Shown: piece after piece, positions 37,590 through 46,991 of the stretch
Position numbering within the stretch: the stretch's first letter is position 1
Layout of the letters: every line of letters starts with the position of its first letter
NCBI RefSeq assembly: GCF_018449795.1
Contig: NZ_JAAVVE010000010.1
Location: 1-64,000, forward strand
Reading direction: 5' to 3'
DNA: 64,000 nucleotides
From: Sphingomonas sp. dw_22
GTDB taxonomy: Bacteria; Pseudomonadota; Alphaproteobacteria; Sphingomonadales; Sphingomonadaceae
The notes under the pieces: generated by a model
Databases searched by the model: none
What the model was told of the DNA's origin: nothing
What the model saw: only the letters and a program-made list of their open reading frames with translations
Translations under genes and position numbers: made by a program

Positions 37590-37886
37590 ATGTCGCGCAT
37601 TTGCGAGCTGACCGGCAAGGGCCGGCAGGTGGGAAACAACGTTTCCCACGCCAATAACAAGACCAAGCGCACCTTTCTGCCCAACCTGCAGAATGTGACG
37701 CTGATCTCCGACGCTCTGGGCAAGAGCGTGCGCCTGCGCGTCTCGACGCACGGCCTGCGTTCGGTCGAGCATGTCGGCGGTCTCGACAACTGGCTGCTCA
37801 AGACCAGCGACGACGATCTCTCGCTGCGTGCCCGCCGCCTGAAGCGCGAAGTGCGCAAAAAGGCTTCGGAAACCGTCGCGGCCTGA
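37590..37886 (+). CDS. rpmB: 50S ribosomal protein L28
   Basis: A 98-residue basic protein: [27 protein letters not shown], then [23 protein letters not shown], matching the alphaproteobacterial L28 length and sequence. Component of the large subunit. The start ATG 37590 has AGGA upstream; the longer frame to 37428 is not conserved. Transcribed alone, with a convergent gene downstream. Confidence 0.97.
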   Translation: MSRICELTGKGRQVGNNVSHANNKTKRTFLPNLQNVTLISDALGKSVRLRVSTHGLRSVEHVGGLDNWLLKTSDDDLSLRARRLKREVRKKASETVAA

Positions 37887-37958
37887 TTCGGGTCTGGCGT
37901 ACCGGCAACGGCCCGCTCCCGCTTCGCGCGGGGGTGGGCCGAGCCGTGTCCGGCTGAC

Positions 37959-38948
37959 TTACAGGTCCAGCCGGAACTTGAGCAGCAGCGACTGCTCCCA
38001 CCATTCCTGATTGTCGTCGGACGCGACCCACAGGATCGTCGCGGCGCCTTCGCGGGTGATCGCCAGGCATTCGAAATTGTCGTGCTGGACGGGCGCGGCG
38101 AAGGTGGCGATCTCCGTTCCGCGCAGCACCGTTCCCGCCTTCGCGCCGCGGATGTCGATCAGGGTCAGCTTCGCGGTGAACAGGTCGCGCAGGGTGATTC
38201 GCCGGTTGAGCACCAGCAGCCGGCCGTCGGGCAGCTCGACCGCGTCGCTGGGATCGTAATGCGCCGGCGGCACATAGGAGAGTTCCTGCACCTTGCCGGC
38301 CGGATCGGTCGGATCGCGCGGGAAGATCGCCACCACCCGCTCGGCGCGGCGCCTGCCCTTGTCCGGCCGCGTGGTCTCGCTGATGACGACGAACCGGCCG
38401 TCGCGCAGCCGGACCATCGATTCGGCGCCGCCATTTTCGGACCAGTCGCGCATGATCGGCGGTTTCGCGCTGGCTTCGCCGCGGGAGAAGCCGGGATCGT
38501 AGCGCCAGATCGCATTGTGCCGTTCGAACCCGACCCAGAATTTCCCCGTGGCGGGATCGAGCGCCATCGATTCGGAATCGCGATTCATCTTGTAGGCCGG
38601 GCTCCCCGGCCCTGCCGGCAAGTCGCCGAAACGCACGTCGCGCGGGATCCAGTCCGGGCCCATGCGGAACTGCACGATATTGCCCGCGTCGCTGAGCAAA
38701 GTGAAGCGATCGCCCTGCACCTGCATCGCCGAGAAGCCGCCGAATGCCGGATCGCCGTTCCTGAGCCGGACGCCGCCCAGATAGGTCAACGCACCCAGCC
38801 GGGTCCGCGCCGGATCGCCGGTATCGAGCGGCACGCGGACCGCCTCGATCGGCGTCGCCGGCCCCAGCCGCAGCCGCATCTCGCGCCCGGATGCCGCCGG
38901 CATCAACGCCGGCAGGAAGACCGCATATTTCAGGAAGCCGAACCGCAT
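37959..38948 (-). CDS. Esterase-like activity of phytase family protein
   Basis: A 329-residue predicted exported beta-propeller protein with an N-terminal hydrophobic segment (FLKYAVFLPALMPAASG). The PF13449 signatures are LGALTYLGGVRL, GGFSAMQVQGDRFTLLSDAGNIVQF, DSESMALDPATGKFWVGFERHN, and DNFECLAITREGA near the end. The name comes from a fused phytase; the activity of stand-alone forms is unproven. Genes around it are unrelated. The region to 39132 contains no gene. Confidence 0.88.
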   Translation of the reverse strand: MRFGFLKYAVFLPALMPAASGREMRLRLGPATPIEAVRVPLDTGDPARTRLGALTYLGGVRLRNGDPAFGGFSAMQVQGDRFTLLSDAGNIVQFRMGPDWIPRDVRFGDLPAGPGSPAYKMNRDSESMALDPATGKFWVGFERHNAIWRYDPGFSRGEASAKPPIMRDWSENGGAESMVRLRDGRFVVISETTRPDKGRRRAERVVAIFPRDPTDPAGKVQELSYVPPAHYDPSDAVELPDGRLLVLNRRITLRDLFTAKLTLIDIRGAKAGTVLRGTEIATFAAPVQHDNFECLAITREGAATILWVASDDNQEWWEQSLLLKFRLDL

Positions 38949-39096
38949 CGCCCCGCCTCATAGCCGCTGCGCGCGGCCCGGCCAGCGGCGAATTATGAAC
39001 GCCAGATAACCAGTTCGTTCAGCTTCAAATCAACAGACCCCCGCTAGAGAGGAATCGTTGTTCGCGTACCGATCCCTCGCGTAGCGTATCGAGGGC

Positions 39097-39126
39097 CGGG
39101 GGCCGGTTCGAAAGAGCCGGCCCCCG
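39097..39126 (-). terminator. Hairpin after phaB, probable terminator
   Basis: CGGGGGCCGG (39097-39106) pairs perfectly with CCGGCCCCCG (39117-39126) around a ten-base loop, seven bases past the phaB stop. There is no clear T run, so termination is plausible but not certain. Confidence 0.6.
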
Positions 39127-39132
39127 ATCGAT

Positions 39133-39855
39133 TCAGTACATGTGCTGGCCGCCGTTGATCGACAGCGTGGATCCGGTGACGAAGCCCGCCTCCTCCGAGC
39201 ACAGGAACGCCACGCCGCGCGCAATCTCATGCGCCTGGCCCAGGCGGCCGACCGGAATCTTGGCGACGATCTTCTCCAGCACCTCGGCCGGCACGGCGGC
39301 GACCATGTCGGTATCGATATAGCCCGGCGCGATCGCGTTCACGGTGATGCCTGCACGGGCCCCCTCTTGCGATAGCGCCTTGGTGAAGCCGTGGATGCCC
39401 GATTTGGCGGCGGCATAATTGACCTGGCCATATTGGCCGGCCTGGCCGTTGATCGAGCCGATATTGACGATCCGGCCCCATTTGCGGCTGCGCATGCCGG
39501 GGAACACCGCATGCGCCATGTTGAAGCAGCCGCCCAGATTGATGCGGATCACGTCTTCCCACATCTCGCGGGTCATCTTCAGGATCGTGCCGTCGCGGGT
39601 GATGCCGGCATTGTTGACGACGATATCGACCGGACCCAGTTCGGCCTCGACCTGGGCGACGCCGGCGGCGCAGGCGTCGAAATCGCCCACGTCCCATTTG
39701 TAGCTGGCGATGCCGGTGCGTTCGGTGAAGGCCTGTGCCTTTTCGTCATTGCCGGCATAATTGGCGGCAACCGTTATGCCGGCCTCCTTCAGCGCGAGGC
39801 TGATCGCCTTGCCGATGCCGCGGGTGCCGCCCGTCACGATCGCTACGCGTGCCAT
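39133..39855 (-). CDS. phaB: Acetoacetyl-CoA reductase
   Basis: An NADPH-dependent short-chain dehydrogenase that makes (R)-3-hydroxybutyryl-CoA for polyhydroxybutyrate. The 240-residue protein has TGGTRGIG at 8-15, NNAGITRDGTILKM, catalytic Ser134, Tyr147 and Lys151 (NIGSINGQAGQYGQVNYAAAK is the characteristic PhaB segment), and ends GSTLSINGGQHMY as PhaB does. phaC and a phasin lie 20 kb away in this window; phaA is not seen. The FabG alternative is less likely given the N(I/V)GSINGQ block and the HMY end. Confidence 0.92.
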   Translation of the reverse strand: MARVAIVTGGTRGIGKAISLALKEAGITVAANYAGNDEKAQAFTERTGIASYKWDVGDFDACAAGVAQVEAELGPVDIVVNNAGITRDGTILKMTREMWEDVIRINLGGCFNMAHAVFPGMRSRKWGRIVNIGSINGQAGQYGQVNYAAAKSGIHGFTKALSQEGARAGITVNAIAPGYIDTDMVAAVPAEVLEKIVAKIPVGRLGQAHEIARGVAFLCSEEAGFVTGSTLSINGGQHMY

Positions 39856-39896
39856 TCGTCGTCCTCTCTCTTTCGCTTCCGCCGTTTTTTGAAGTG

Positions 39897-40904
39897 CTAG
39901 GGCTGTGCCGTCCATCCGGCAAGTTCCCGACTGACGATCTTCCTGAGCATTTCCATGCCGGGTTCGCCGGCGTTCAGGCAAGGCAGATAGGCGAAATCGC
40001 TGCCCCCCGCCGTAAGGAATGTTCCGCGTCCGCGGATCGCCAGTTCTTCCAGCGTCTCCAGGCAATCCGCCGCGAAGCCGGGAGCGACCAGGGCGACGCG
40101 CTTCACGCCCTTGGCCGGCAGCGCCGCCAATGTGGAGTCGGTCGCGGGTTCGAGCCATTTGGCGCGGCCGAAGCGCGACTGGAAGGTGACGATCAACTCG
40201 CGCCCCAGCGCCTCGCCGAGCAGGCGCGCGGTCTTGCGGCATTGGCAATGATAGGGGTCGCCGAGGTGCAGCGTGCGCTCGGGCATGCCGTGAAAGCTGG
40301 CGATCAGTGCATCGGGCGTGAAATCCAGCGCGGCCAGCGAGGATTCGACCGACGCCTTCAGCGCGGCGATATAGTCGGGATCGTCATGATAGGGTGGCAG
40401 CGTCCGCAGCGCGGGCTGCCAGCGCATCCTCGCCAGCTTGGCGAAGGCGGCATCGTTGGCAGTCGCGGTCGTCGCCGCGCAATATTGCGGATAGAGCGGC
40501 GCGAGCAGGATGCGATCGCATCCCTGGTCCTTGAGCGCCTGGAGGCGTTCGGCGATCGCCGGCTTGCCGTAGCGCATCGCATGACCGACGATCACATCGG
40601 GTCCGAATGCGCCCTCCAGCGCCTTGGCCTGCTCGCGCGTGATCGCGGCAAGCGGAGAGCCGTCCTCGCGCCAGACTTGGCGATAGGCATGCGCCGATTT
40701 CTTCGGGCGGGTGCGCAGGATGATGCCGCGCAGGATCGGCTGCCAGAGGATTTGCGGAATCTCGACGACGCGGCGATCGGACAGGAACTCGCCCAGATAG
40801 CGCCGCACCGCCCCCGCCTCGGGCGCGTCGGGCGTGCCGAGATTGACGAGCAGCACGCCGATGCGGCGCGGCGGCACCGCCGGATGATCGGGAGGCAGGG
40901 TCAT
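39897..40904 (-). CDS. hemH: Ferrochelatase
   Basis: Inserts Fe2+ into protoporphyrin IX to make haem. The 335-residue protein has [35 protein letters not shown] at the N-terminus, [25 protein letters not shown] with the catalytic His, and [18 protein letters not shown] near the C-terminus. [10 protein letters not shown] may provide cysteines for a [2Fe-2S] cluster as in some alphaproteobacterial enzymes, but this is not certain. The start overlaps the stop of the molybdenum hydroxylase gene (ATGA). Confidence 0.96.
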   Translation of the reverse strand: MTLPPDHPAVPPRRIGVLLVNLGTPDAPEAGAVRRYLGEFLSDRRVVEIPQILWQPILRGIILRTRPKKSAHAYRQVWREDGSPLAAITREQAKALEGAFGPDVIVGHAMRYGKPAIAERLQALKDQGCDRILLAPLYPQYCAATTATANDAAFAKLARMRWQPALRTLPPYHDDPDYIAALKASVESSLAALDFTPDALIASFHGMPERTLHLGDPYHCQCRKTARLLGEALGRELIVTFQSRFGRAKWLEPATDSTLAALPAKGVKRVALVAPGFAADCLETLEELAIRGRGTFLTAGGSDFAYLPCLNAGEPGMEMLRKIVSRELAGWTAQP

Positions 40905-43144
40905 TCGACGTCCGACAGCAAGGGAAGGCGGCGGAAGCGCACGCCGGTCGCGGCCTGAAGCGCGTTGGCGATCGCCGGGGCGACCGGGGGCACCGCCAGC
41001 TCGCTCGCGCCGCCGGTGTCCGATCCGCTGCGGATGATCTCCACCGTCACATCGGGCGAATCGGCGAGCGTCGGCAGGTCGAGATCGGCGATCTCGCGCG
41101 CGTCCGCCACATTCTCGGTGAAGCCGGTGGAGGCGCCCAGCGCCGCCGCCATGCCGAAGATCAGCCCGCCCTCGATCTGCTGCGTCACGAGATCGGGATT
41201 GACCACCCGCCCGCAATCGACCGCGGCGACCAGCCGATCGACCTTCACCTTGCGATCGGCGGTCAGGTGCGCCTCGGCCATCACCGCGATGTGCGAGCCG
41301 CGGAAGCTGTGGCAGGCGATGCCCTGGCCGCTGCCCGGCGTGCCGCCCTGCCAGCCGCCCAGTTGCGCCGCCGTCTGGAGGCAGCGCGCGAGCCGGGGCT
41401 GCTGGCCCAGCATCGCCATGCGGAACGCGACCGCGTCGATCCCGGCGACATGCGCCAACTCGTCGATGAAGCTTTCGGTGAAGAAGGCAGTGTAGCTGTG
41501 CGCCCCGCCGCGCCAATAGCCGGTGGGAATGCCGTAATCGGCCGGATGATGGTCGATCGCGTAATTGGGGATCGCATAGGCCGGCAGCGCGCCCGCGATC
41601 GCCGAGGGATCGCCCGATCCCGGCATCGCCAGCGACGCCGCGATCACCGGATCGCCCCCCAGCAGCCTTTTGGCGAGTTCGCGCCCCGTCTCGGGCGCGG
41701 CGATCTTGGCGAGCCAGCCGGTGATCGCGCCGCGCGCGTTCAGCTTCGCGCTCAGCCGGCCGGCAGCGGCGGGGCGATAGCGATCGTGGCGGAAATCCTC
41801 ACCGCGCGGCCAGGTGAGCTGGACCGGGCGGCCAATCTCCCTGGCGAGCAGCGCCGCCTGCGCCGCGACGTCATGCTCCAGCTTTGCGCCGAAGGAGCCG
41901 CCGCCCATCATCGGATGGACGGTCACCCGGCCCTCGCTGATCCCGGCCGCCCGCGCCGCCGCCGTGCGGGCGAGGCCGGGCGCCTGGGTGGGCAGCCACA
42001 GCGCGAGCTTGCCGTCGATATAGGAGGCGGTGCAGGTCATCGGCTCCAACGGCGCGTGGAGCGCGAGGCCGACGCGATATTCGGCATAGACGATCTTCGC
42101 GCCACGGAATTCGGCGGCGAGATCGCCTGCCTCCGCGATGCGCGCGCCTTCGCCGTCGAACGCCTTGCCGAGCGTTTCCTCGATCGAATCGTCGTTGACG
42201 ACCGGATCGGGCAGCTTGAAACGCGGCCGCATCGCCTCGATCGCGCGGTCGGCCGCCCACCAGTTATTGGCGACCGCCGCGACCCAGTCCCTGGTCGTCA
42301 CGACCTTGAGCACGCCCGGTATCTTGTCCGCCGCCGCGCGATCGACGCGCACCAGCTCGGTCGCCCCGACCGGCCCCTGGCGGATCGAGGCATAGACCAT
42401 GTTCGGCAGGCGGATGTCGGCGGCGTAATTGGCGCTGCCGTCGACCTTCGCCGGCGTATCGAGCCGGGGGAGCGGCTGGCCATAGAGCCGGTTGTCGTCG
42501 CCGGTGCGCAGCGGCACCGGATCGGGCGCGTGCTCGTCGGCCGCGTCGGCGGCCAGCTGGCCGAAGGGCAGGCGCTGATTGCCATGGACGACGAAGCCGT
42601 TCGCGGTGCCGCACGCCTGCCAATCGGTGCCCCAGCGCCGCGCCGCTGCCTTGCAGAGCAGCACGCGCGCTGTCGCGCCGGCATGGCGGAGCTGGTCCTC
42701 GAAATAGCGGATCGAAGTCGAGCAGCCGGTGAGCATCAACCCGGTGCGCGACGCATAGGTGCGCCGGAGCTGCCCGGGCATCGATCCCAGCGCCAGCTCG
42801 AACAGGGTCGCGGCGGCCAGGGGGTTGGCATAGAGCGGGTTGAGCGGGGCGGGCTCGACGCCGACCATCTTCCAGTCCGCACCCAGTTCGTCGGCGACGA
42901 TCTGCGGCATCGCGGTGAACACGCCCTGCCCCATCTCGGCCTGGGGGATCGCGACGCTGACATGTCCGTCGGTGCCGATCTTGAGCCATGCGCCGAACAG
43001 GCTTTCGCCGGGCGAGGCGGTGAGGTTCGGCAGATAGGTGCGCGGCCATACCGCCCAAGCGACCACCAGCCCTGCGCCTACGCCGCCGCCGATCAACAGC
43101 GTGCGCCGGTCGAGATGGATCCGCGATTTCAGCTTCGACGGCAT
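40901..43144 (-). CDS. Molybdenum hydroxylase large subunit (isoquinoline 1-oxidoreductase beta-like)
   Basis: A 747-residue molybdopterin-binding protein of the xanthine dehydrogenase family. The N-terminus has a Tat-like RRTLLIGGG followed by a hydrophobic helix, so it is probably exported or membrane-anchored. [39 protein letters not shown], the [20 protein letters not shown] motif near the Mo site and [22 protein letters not shown] are typical of the IorB/CoxL_2 type. The [2Fe-2S] small subunit normally encoded beside it is absent here. It is coupled to hemH by an ATGA overlap. Confidence 0.92.
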   Translation of the reverse strand: MPSKLKSRIHLDRRTLLIGGGVGAGLVVAWAVWPRTYLPNLTASPGESLFGAWLKIGTDGHVSVAIPQAEMGQGVFTAMPQIVADELGADWKMVGVEPAPLNPLYANPLAAATLFELALGSMPGQLRRTYASRTGLMLTGCSTSIRYFEDQLRHAGATARVLLCKAAARRWGTDWQACGTANGFVVHGNQRLPFGQLAADAADEHAPDPVPLRTGDDNRLYGQPLPRLDTPAKVDGSANYAADIRLPNMVYASIRQGPVGATELVRVDRAAADKIPGVLKVVTTRDWVAAVANNWWAADRAIEAMRPRFKLPDPVVNDDSIEETLGKAFDGEGARIAEAGDLAAEFRGAKIVYAEYRVGLALHAPLEPMTCTASYIDGKLALWLPTQAPGLARTAAARAAGISEGRVTVHPMMGGGSFGAKLEHDVAAQAALLAREIGRPVQLTWPRGEDFRHDRYRPAAAGRLSAKLNARGAITGWLAKIAAPETGRELAKRLLGGDPVIAASLAMPGSGDPSAIAGALPAYAIPNYAIDHHPADYGIPTGYWRGGAHSYTAFFTESFIDELAHVAGIDAVAFRMAMLGQQPRLARCLQTAAQLGGWQGGTPGSGQGIACHSFRGSHIAVMAEAHLTADRKVKVDRLVAAVDCGRVVNPDLVTQQIEGGLIFGMAAALGASTGFTENVADAREIADLDLPTLADSPDVTVEIIRSGSDTGGASELAVPPVAPAIANALQAATGVRFRRLPLLSDVE

Positions 43145-43219
43145 TGCGCCCGCTCTATCGTGGCCGGACGCGCGGCGCCAGCGGGCTACGTCCAAAGGCG
43201 AATTGCAGAAAACTCCATC

Positions 43220-43327
43220 GTCACCCCGGCCGAAGTGCCGGGGTCCACCGGGATGCTGGGAGAGCGGCTAGAGGCTCAAGGGGCTCTCTGGAGGAGGAGT
43301 GGACCCCGGCACTTCGGCCGGGGTGAC
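43220..43327. repeat. Family A long inverted repeat, copy 2
   Basis: 29-bp perfect arms at 43220-43248 and 43299-43327, starting GTCACCCCGGCCGAAGTGCC and mirrored, with a 50-base spacer. It lies in the divergent region between the molybdenum hydroxylase gene and lgt. Confidence 0.9.
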
Positions 43328-43437
43328 GGGTGGAGGTATGTTCGGATGCCGCTCCCCCCAAAGCACGCCACGGGACTTGGGTTTGCCACGCGGCTGCTCT
43401 ATCGGTGCCCGGGACATTCGCCGAGGATCGATCCACC

Positions 43438-44304
43438 GTGCTTTTCCATGCCCTGGCCGCCGCCGGCGACCACATCCATTTCAGCAGCCTGGGGCTGAGC
43501 AAGGTCGCGCTCGACCTCAAATTCTTCGAGATCAAATGGTATTCGCTGGCCTATATCGCCGGCATCCTGATCGGCTGGTGGTATCTGCTCAAGCTGCTCG
43601 CCCAGCCCGGCGCGCCGATGGCGCGGCGCCATGCCGACGACCTGGTCTTCTATGCGACGCTCGGCATCATCTTGGGCGGACGGCTGGGCTATGTGATCTT
43701 CTATGCGCCGGAGATGTTCGGGCACCCCCTCCAGATCCTGAAGCTGTGGGACGGCGGCATGTCGTTCCATGGCGGCGTGATCGGCACGACGCTGGCGATC
43801 ATCCTGCTTTCGTGGCGCCAGGGGCTCAACTGGCTGCGCGTGCATGACTATGTCGCCTGCTGCGCGCCGTTCGGGCTGTTCTTCGGCCGCCTCGCCAATT
43901 TCGTGAACGGCGAGCTGTGGGGCAAGCCAGCGGACCTGCCCTGGGCGATGGTCTTCCCCAATGGCGGCGACGTGGCCCGCCATCCCAGCCAGCTCTACGA
44001 GGCGGGGCTGGAGGGCATCGCCCTGTTCGCCATCCTCTGGTTCTTCTTCTGGAAGACCAAGGCGCGTTACCAGCCGGGCAAGCTCGTCGGCATCTTCCTG
44101 CTCGGCTATGGCTGCTTCCGCTTCTTCGTCGAGTTCTTCCGCGAGCCCGACCAGCAGTTCCACGGCACCTTCTTCGCCGACGTCATCCATATGGGCCAGG
44201 TGCTGTGCCTGCCGATGATCGCGCTCGGCATCTATTTCATCGTGACCGCGAAGGGGCGCCGCCACCGCGTCGAGCCGATCGCGGGCAGCGAGAGCGTCGC
44301 CTAG
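43438..44304 (+). CDS. lgt: Prolipoprotein diacylglyceryl transferase
   Basis: An inner-membrane enzyme that adds diacylglycerol to the lipobox Cys of prolipoproteins. The 288-residue protein has seven or so membrane helices. The Lgt signature [17 protein letters not shown] with the essential Arg and Asn is present, as are the [11 protein letters not shown] block and [12 protein letters not shown]. The start is GTG 43438 with GAGGA upstream; the longer frame crosses toward the family A repeat. It heads a run lgt - midA - GNAT - pgeF. Confidence 0.95.
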   Translation: MLFHALAAAGDHIHFSSLGLSKVALDLKFFEIKWYSLAYIAGILIGWWYLLKLLAQPGAPMARRHADDLVFYATLGIILGGRLGYVIFYAPEMFGHPLQILKLWDGGMSFHGGVIGTTLAIILLSWRQGLNWLRVHDYVACCAPFGLFFGRLANFVNGELWGKPADLPWAMVFPNGGDVARHPSQLYEAGLEGIALFAILWFFFWKTKARYQPGKLVGIFLLGYGCFRFFVEFFREPDQQFHGTFFADVIHMGQVLCLPMIALGIYFIVTAKGRRHRVEPIAGSESVA

Positions 44305-44310
44305 GAAAGC

Positions 44311-44408
44311 GCCCCTCCCGCTTGCGGGAGGGGTTGGGGGAGGGCATGTGCCGCCGCCGATGACAGACTCCACCCCCTCCCCTGACCCCTCCCGCAAGCG
44401 GAAGGGGG
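44311..44408. repeat. Family C inverted REP pair extending into midA
   Basis: CCCCTCCCGC-TT-GCGGGAGGGG (44312-44333) faces an inverted, slightly decayed partner CCCCTCCCGCAAGCGGAAGG (44386-44405). The second copy lies within the midA reading frame and encodes its residues 4-16. Confidence 0.8.
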
Positions 44409-45445
44409 ATCTGCTGCCCGAACGCCTGGCCCGCGCCATCACCATGGCGGGGCCGATCCCGCTGTCGCAGTTCATGGGCGCGGCGAACGCCCATTATTAC
44501 GGCACCCGCGATCCGCTGGGCGCGCGCGGCGACTTCACCACCGCGCCCGAGATCAGCCAGATGTTCGGCGAGCTGATCGGCCTGTGGCTGGCCGATCTGT
44601 GGGACCGCGCCGGACGCCCCGCGGCGCGCTATGTCGAGCTGGGGCCGGGGCGCGGCACGCTCGCCGCCGACGCCCTGCGCGCCATGGCCAAGGCGGGGCT
44701 CAACCCACCGGTCGATTTCGTCGAGACCAGCCCGACGCTGCGCGCCGCCCAGGCCGAGCGCGTGCCGGGCGCCGAATGGCATCTGGGCTTCACCGGCATC
44801 GCCGAAGAGGGGCCGCTGCTCGTCGTCGCCAACGAATTCTTCGATGCGCTGCCGATCCGCCAGCTTGTGGCGACGAACGACGGCTGGCGCGAACGGCTGG
44901 TCGCCTGCCAGGACACCTTGTTCCTGCCGATCGCGGGCGACCGCAGCTTCGACATGATTATCCCGCCCGATCTGCGCGACGCACCGCCGGGATCGATCCT
45001 GGAGACCTCTCCCGCCAGCGTGGCGACGCTGCGCGGGCTCGCGCAGCGGCTGCTCACCCAGGGCGGCGCGGCGCTCATCATCGATTACGGCTATGAAGGC
45101 CCTGCGATCGGCGACACGCTCCAGGCGGTGCGCGGGCATCGATATGCCAATCCGTTCGAGGAGCCGGGCGAGGCGGACCTGACCGCGCATGTCGATTTCG
45201 CCACGCTGCGCGAAGCCGCCGAGGCCGAGGGACTGGTCGCCTACGGCCCGGTGACGCAGGGAAGTTTCCTGACCGCGCTGGGCATCGGCGCGCGGGCCGA
45301 GGCGCTGGCCAAGGCCAGCCCTGAGCGCGCGGCCGATATCGCCGTCGATCGCGACCGGCTGATCGGCGAGGAGGCGATGGGCGACCTCTTCAAGGTGCTC
45401 GCGATCACCGCGCCGGGCTGGCCGGTCCCCGCGGGCTTCGCATGA
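44360..45445 (+). CDS. Class I SAM-dependent methyltransferase, MidA/NDUFAF7 family
   Basis: A 361-residue methyltransferase. The mitochondrial relative methylates an Arg of complex I subunit NDUFS2; the bacterial target is less certain. It contains FMGAANAHYYGTRDPLGARGDFTTAPEISQMFGELIGLWL, the SAM loop VELGPGRGTLAADALRAM, VVANEFFDALPIRQLV and GGAALIIDYGY. The first codons, MTDSTPSPDPSRKRKGD, are translated repeat DNA and not conserved. The family helix begins at LLPERLARAI. The start is ATG 44360, though GTG 44348 is possible; neither has a clear ribosome-binding site. Its stop overlaps the next gene. Confidence 0.9.
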   Translation: MTDSTPSPDPSRKRKGDLLPERLARAITMAGPIPLSQFMGAANAHYYGTRDPLGARGDFTTAPEISQMFGELIGLWLADLWDRAGRPAARYVELGPGRGTLAADALRAMAKAGLNPPVDFVETSPTLRAAQAERVPGAEWHLGFTGIAEEGPLLVVANEFFDALPIRQLVATNDGWRERLVACQDTLFLPIAGDRSFDMIIPPDLRDAPPGSILETSPASVATLRGLAQRLLTQGGAALIIDYGYEGPAIGDTLQAVRGHRYANPFEEPGEADLTAHVDFATLREAAEAEGLVAYGPVTQGSFLTALGIGARAEALAKASPERAADIAVDRDRLIGEEAMGDLFKVLAITAPGWPVPAGFA

Positions 45446-45948
45446 TCTATCGCGATGCCGTTCCCGCCGACGGCCCCGCGCTCTCGGCCATGGCCCAGCG
45501 CGCCTTCACCGATACGTTCGGGAGCCTCTACCGCGCCTCCGATCTCGCCGCCTTCCTCGATCGGGCCTTCGGCGCGGACGGCTTACCGTCGCAGCTCGAC
45601 GATCCCGCCTATTCGGTGCGGCTCGCCTGCGAGAACGAGGCGATCGCCGGCTTCATCAAGCTCGGTCCGGTCGATTTTCCCGGCGACTGGGGCACGCGGA
45701 CGATCGAGCTGCATCAGCTCTATGTCCTCGGCCGCTGGCAGGGCGAAGGCGTGGCACCGGTGCTGATGGACTGGGCGGTCGCCACCGCCCGCACGCGCGG
45801 CGCGACGCGCATGGTGCTGAGCGTCTTCGTCGAGAATGTCCGGGCGCAGCGTTTCTATGCACGCTATGGCTTCCGCGAGGTCGGCCGCTACGCATTCCGA
45901 GTCGGCGACCATATCGACGACGATCGCATCTGGAGCCTCGACCTGTGA
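45442..45948 (+). CDS. GNAT family N-acetyltransferase
   Basis: A 168-residue acetyltransferase with IELHQLYVLGRWQGEGVAPVLMDWAV as acetyl-CoA-binding motif A and NVRAQRFYARYGFREVGRYAF at the C-terminus. It resembles the group that includes protein-alanine and small-molecule acetylases; the substrate is unknown. It overlaps midA upstream (ATGA) and pgeF downstream (GTGA), so it is embedded in the lgt-midA-pgeF run. Confidence 0.92.
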   Translation: MIYRDAVPADGPALSAMAQRAFTDTFGSLYRASDLAAFLDRAFGADGLPSQLDDPAYSVRLACENEAIAGFIKLGPVDFPGDWGTRTIELHQLYVLGRWQGEGVAPVLMDWAVATARTRGATRMVLSVFVENVRAQRFYARYGFREVGRYAFRVGDHIDDDRIWSLDL

Positions 45949-46715
45949 GCCCAAAGTCCGATGACGTGGACGTTACGCGTGCGAAGGCTCTGGACGGCAT
46001 CGCCCACGGCTTTGTCGGCCGGCGCGGCGGGGTCTCCAGCGGCATTCTCGCCGGACTGAACGTCGGCACCGGATCGCAGGACGATCCCGCGCTGATCGCC
46101 GAGAACCGCCGCCGCGCGACCGAGGCGGTGCTGCCCGGCGGGCGGCTGGTGACGGTCTTTCAGATCCATTCGCCCGACGCGGTGACGGCGACCGAGCCGT
46201 TCGCCGAGCGCCCCCATGCCGATGCGCTGGCGACCGACCGGCCCGGCCTCGCGCTCGGCATCCTCACTGCCGATTGCGCGCCGGTGCTGTTCGCGGACGC
46301 GCAGGCCGGCGTGATCGGCGCGGCGCATGCCGGGTGGAAGGGCGCGATCGGCGGCGTCACCGATTCGACGATCGCCGCGATGGAAAAGCTGGGGGCGAAG
46401 CGCGAGCGCATCGCCGTGGCGATCGGCCCGTGCATCGCCCGCGCGAGCTACGAAGTGGACGAAGGCTTCTTCCGCCGCTTCGCCGAGGACGATCCCGCCA
46501 ACGAGCGTTTCTTCGCCGACGGCAAGCCGGGGCATTTCCAGTTCGACCTCGAAGCCTATGTCGCGCACCGCCTCGCCGAGGCCGGAATCCGCACCGTCGA
46601 GGCGCTGGGGCTCGACACTTATGCGCAGGAGGACCGCTTCTACAGCTTCCGCCGCGCCACGCATCGCGGCGAGCCCGATTACGGCCGCCAGATCAGCATC
46701 ATTGGATTGGGTTGA
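45945..46715 (+). CDS. pgeF: Peptidoglycan editing factor PgeF (laccase-domain, YfiH)
   Basis: A 256-residue protein of the DUF152/Cu-oxidase_4 family. E. coli YfiH acts as an amidase that removes misincorporated L-Ser-type stems in peptidoglycan precursors; older annotations call it a polyphenol oxidase. It contains GRRGGVSSGILAGLNVG, VFQIHSPDAV (His), TADCAPVLFAD (Cys), AAHAGWKGAIGGV (His) and IGPCIARASYEV, so the metal triad is complete. The GTG start overlaps the GNAT stop. Confidence 0.92.
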   Translation: MSPKSDDVDVTRAKALDGIAHGFVGRRGGVSSGILAGLNVGTGSQDDPALIAENRRRATEAVLPGGRLVTVFQIHSPDAVTATEPFAERPHADALATDRPGLALGILTADCAPVLFADAQAGVIGAAHAGWKGAIGGVTDSTIAAMEKLGAKRERIAVAIGPCIARASYEVDEGFFRRFAEDDPANERFFADGKPGHFQFDLEAYVAHRLAEAGIRTVEALGLDTYAQEDRFYSFRRATHRGEPDYGRQISIIGLG

Positions 46716-46991
46716 AGCAAGACCTTTCCAATTAGAGTCGTCATCCCGGCGAACACCCGCCTTCCAAAATAGGATTTCGCATGCTCCGGTCGCGCCGATG
46801 CAACATCGCCGCGCCATGCTTCGTTCGATCCCCGGCCCCGCAAGCGCCTTCGGGGAGGAAGGATTTTTCGCAATACCGGTGTCAACCATGTCAACCTGAC
46901 CTCGCCAACCTCAGGGGCTGCGCGAAGGCGAAGAACTCGTTACAGATGTTACGAAACCGAGGGCAGCCACGCCCCGTGCGGAGAGAAGAGC

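Noticed and set aside
46716..46991. SAM riboswitch in the leader of the PLP Cys/Met enzyme
   Set aside because: I compared it with the SAM-II and SAM/SAH consensus from memory and found neither the conserved loops nor the pseudoknot pairing.
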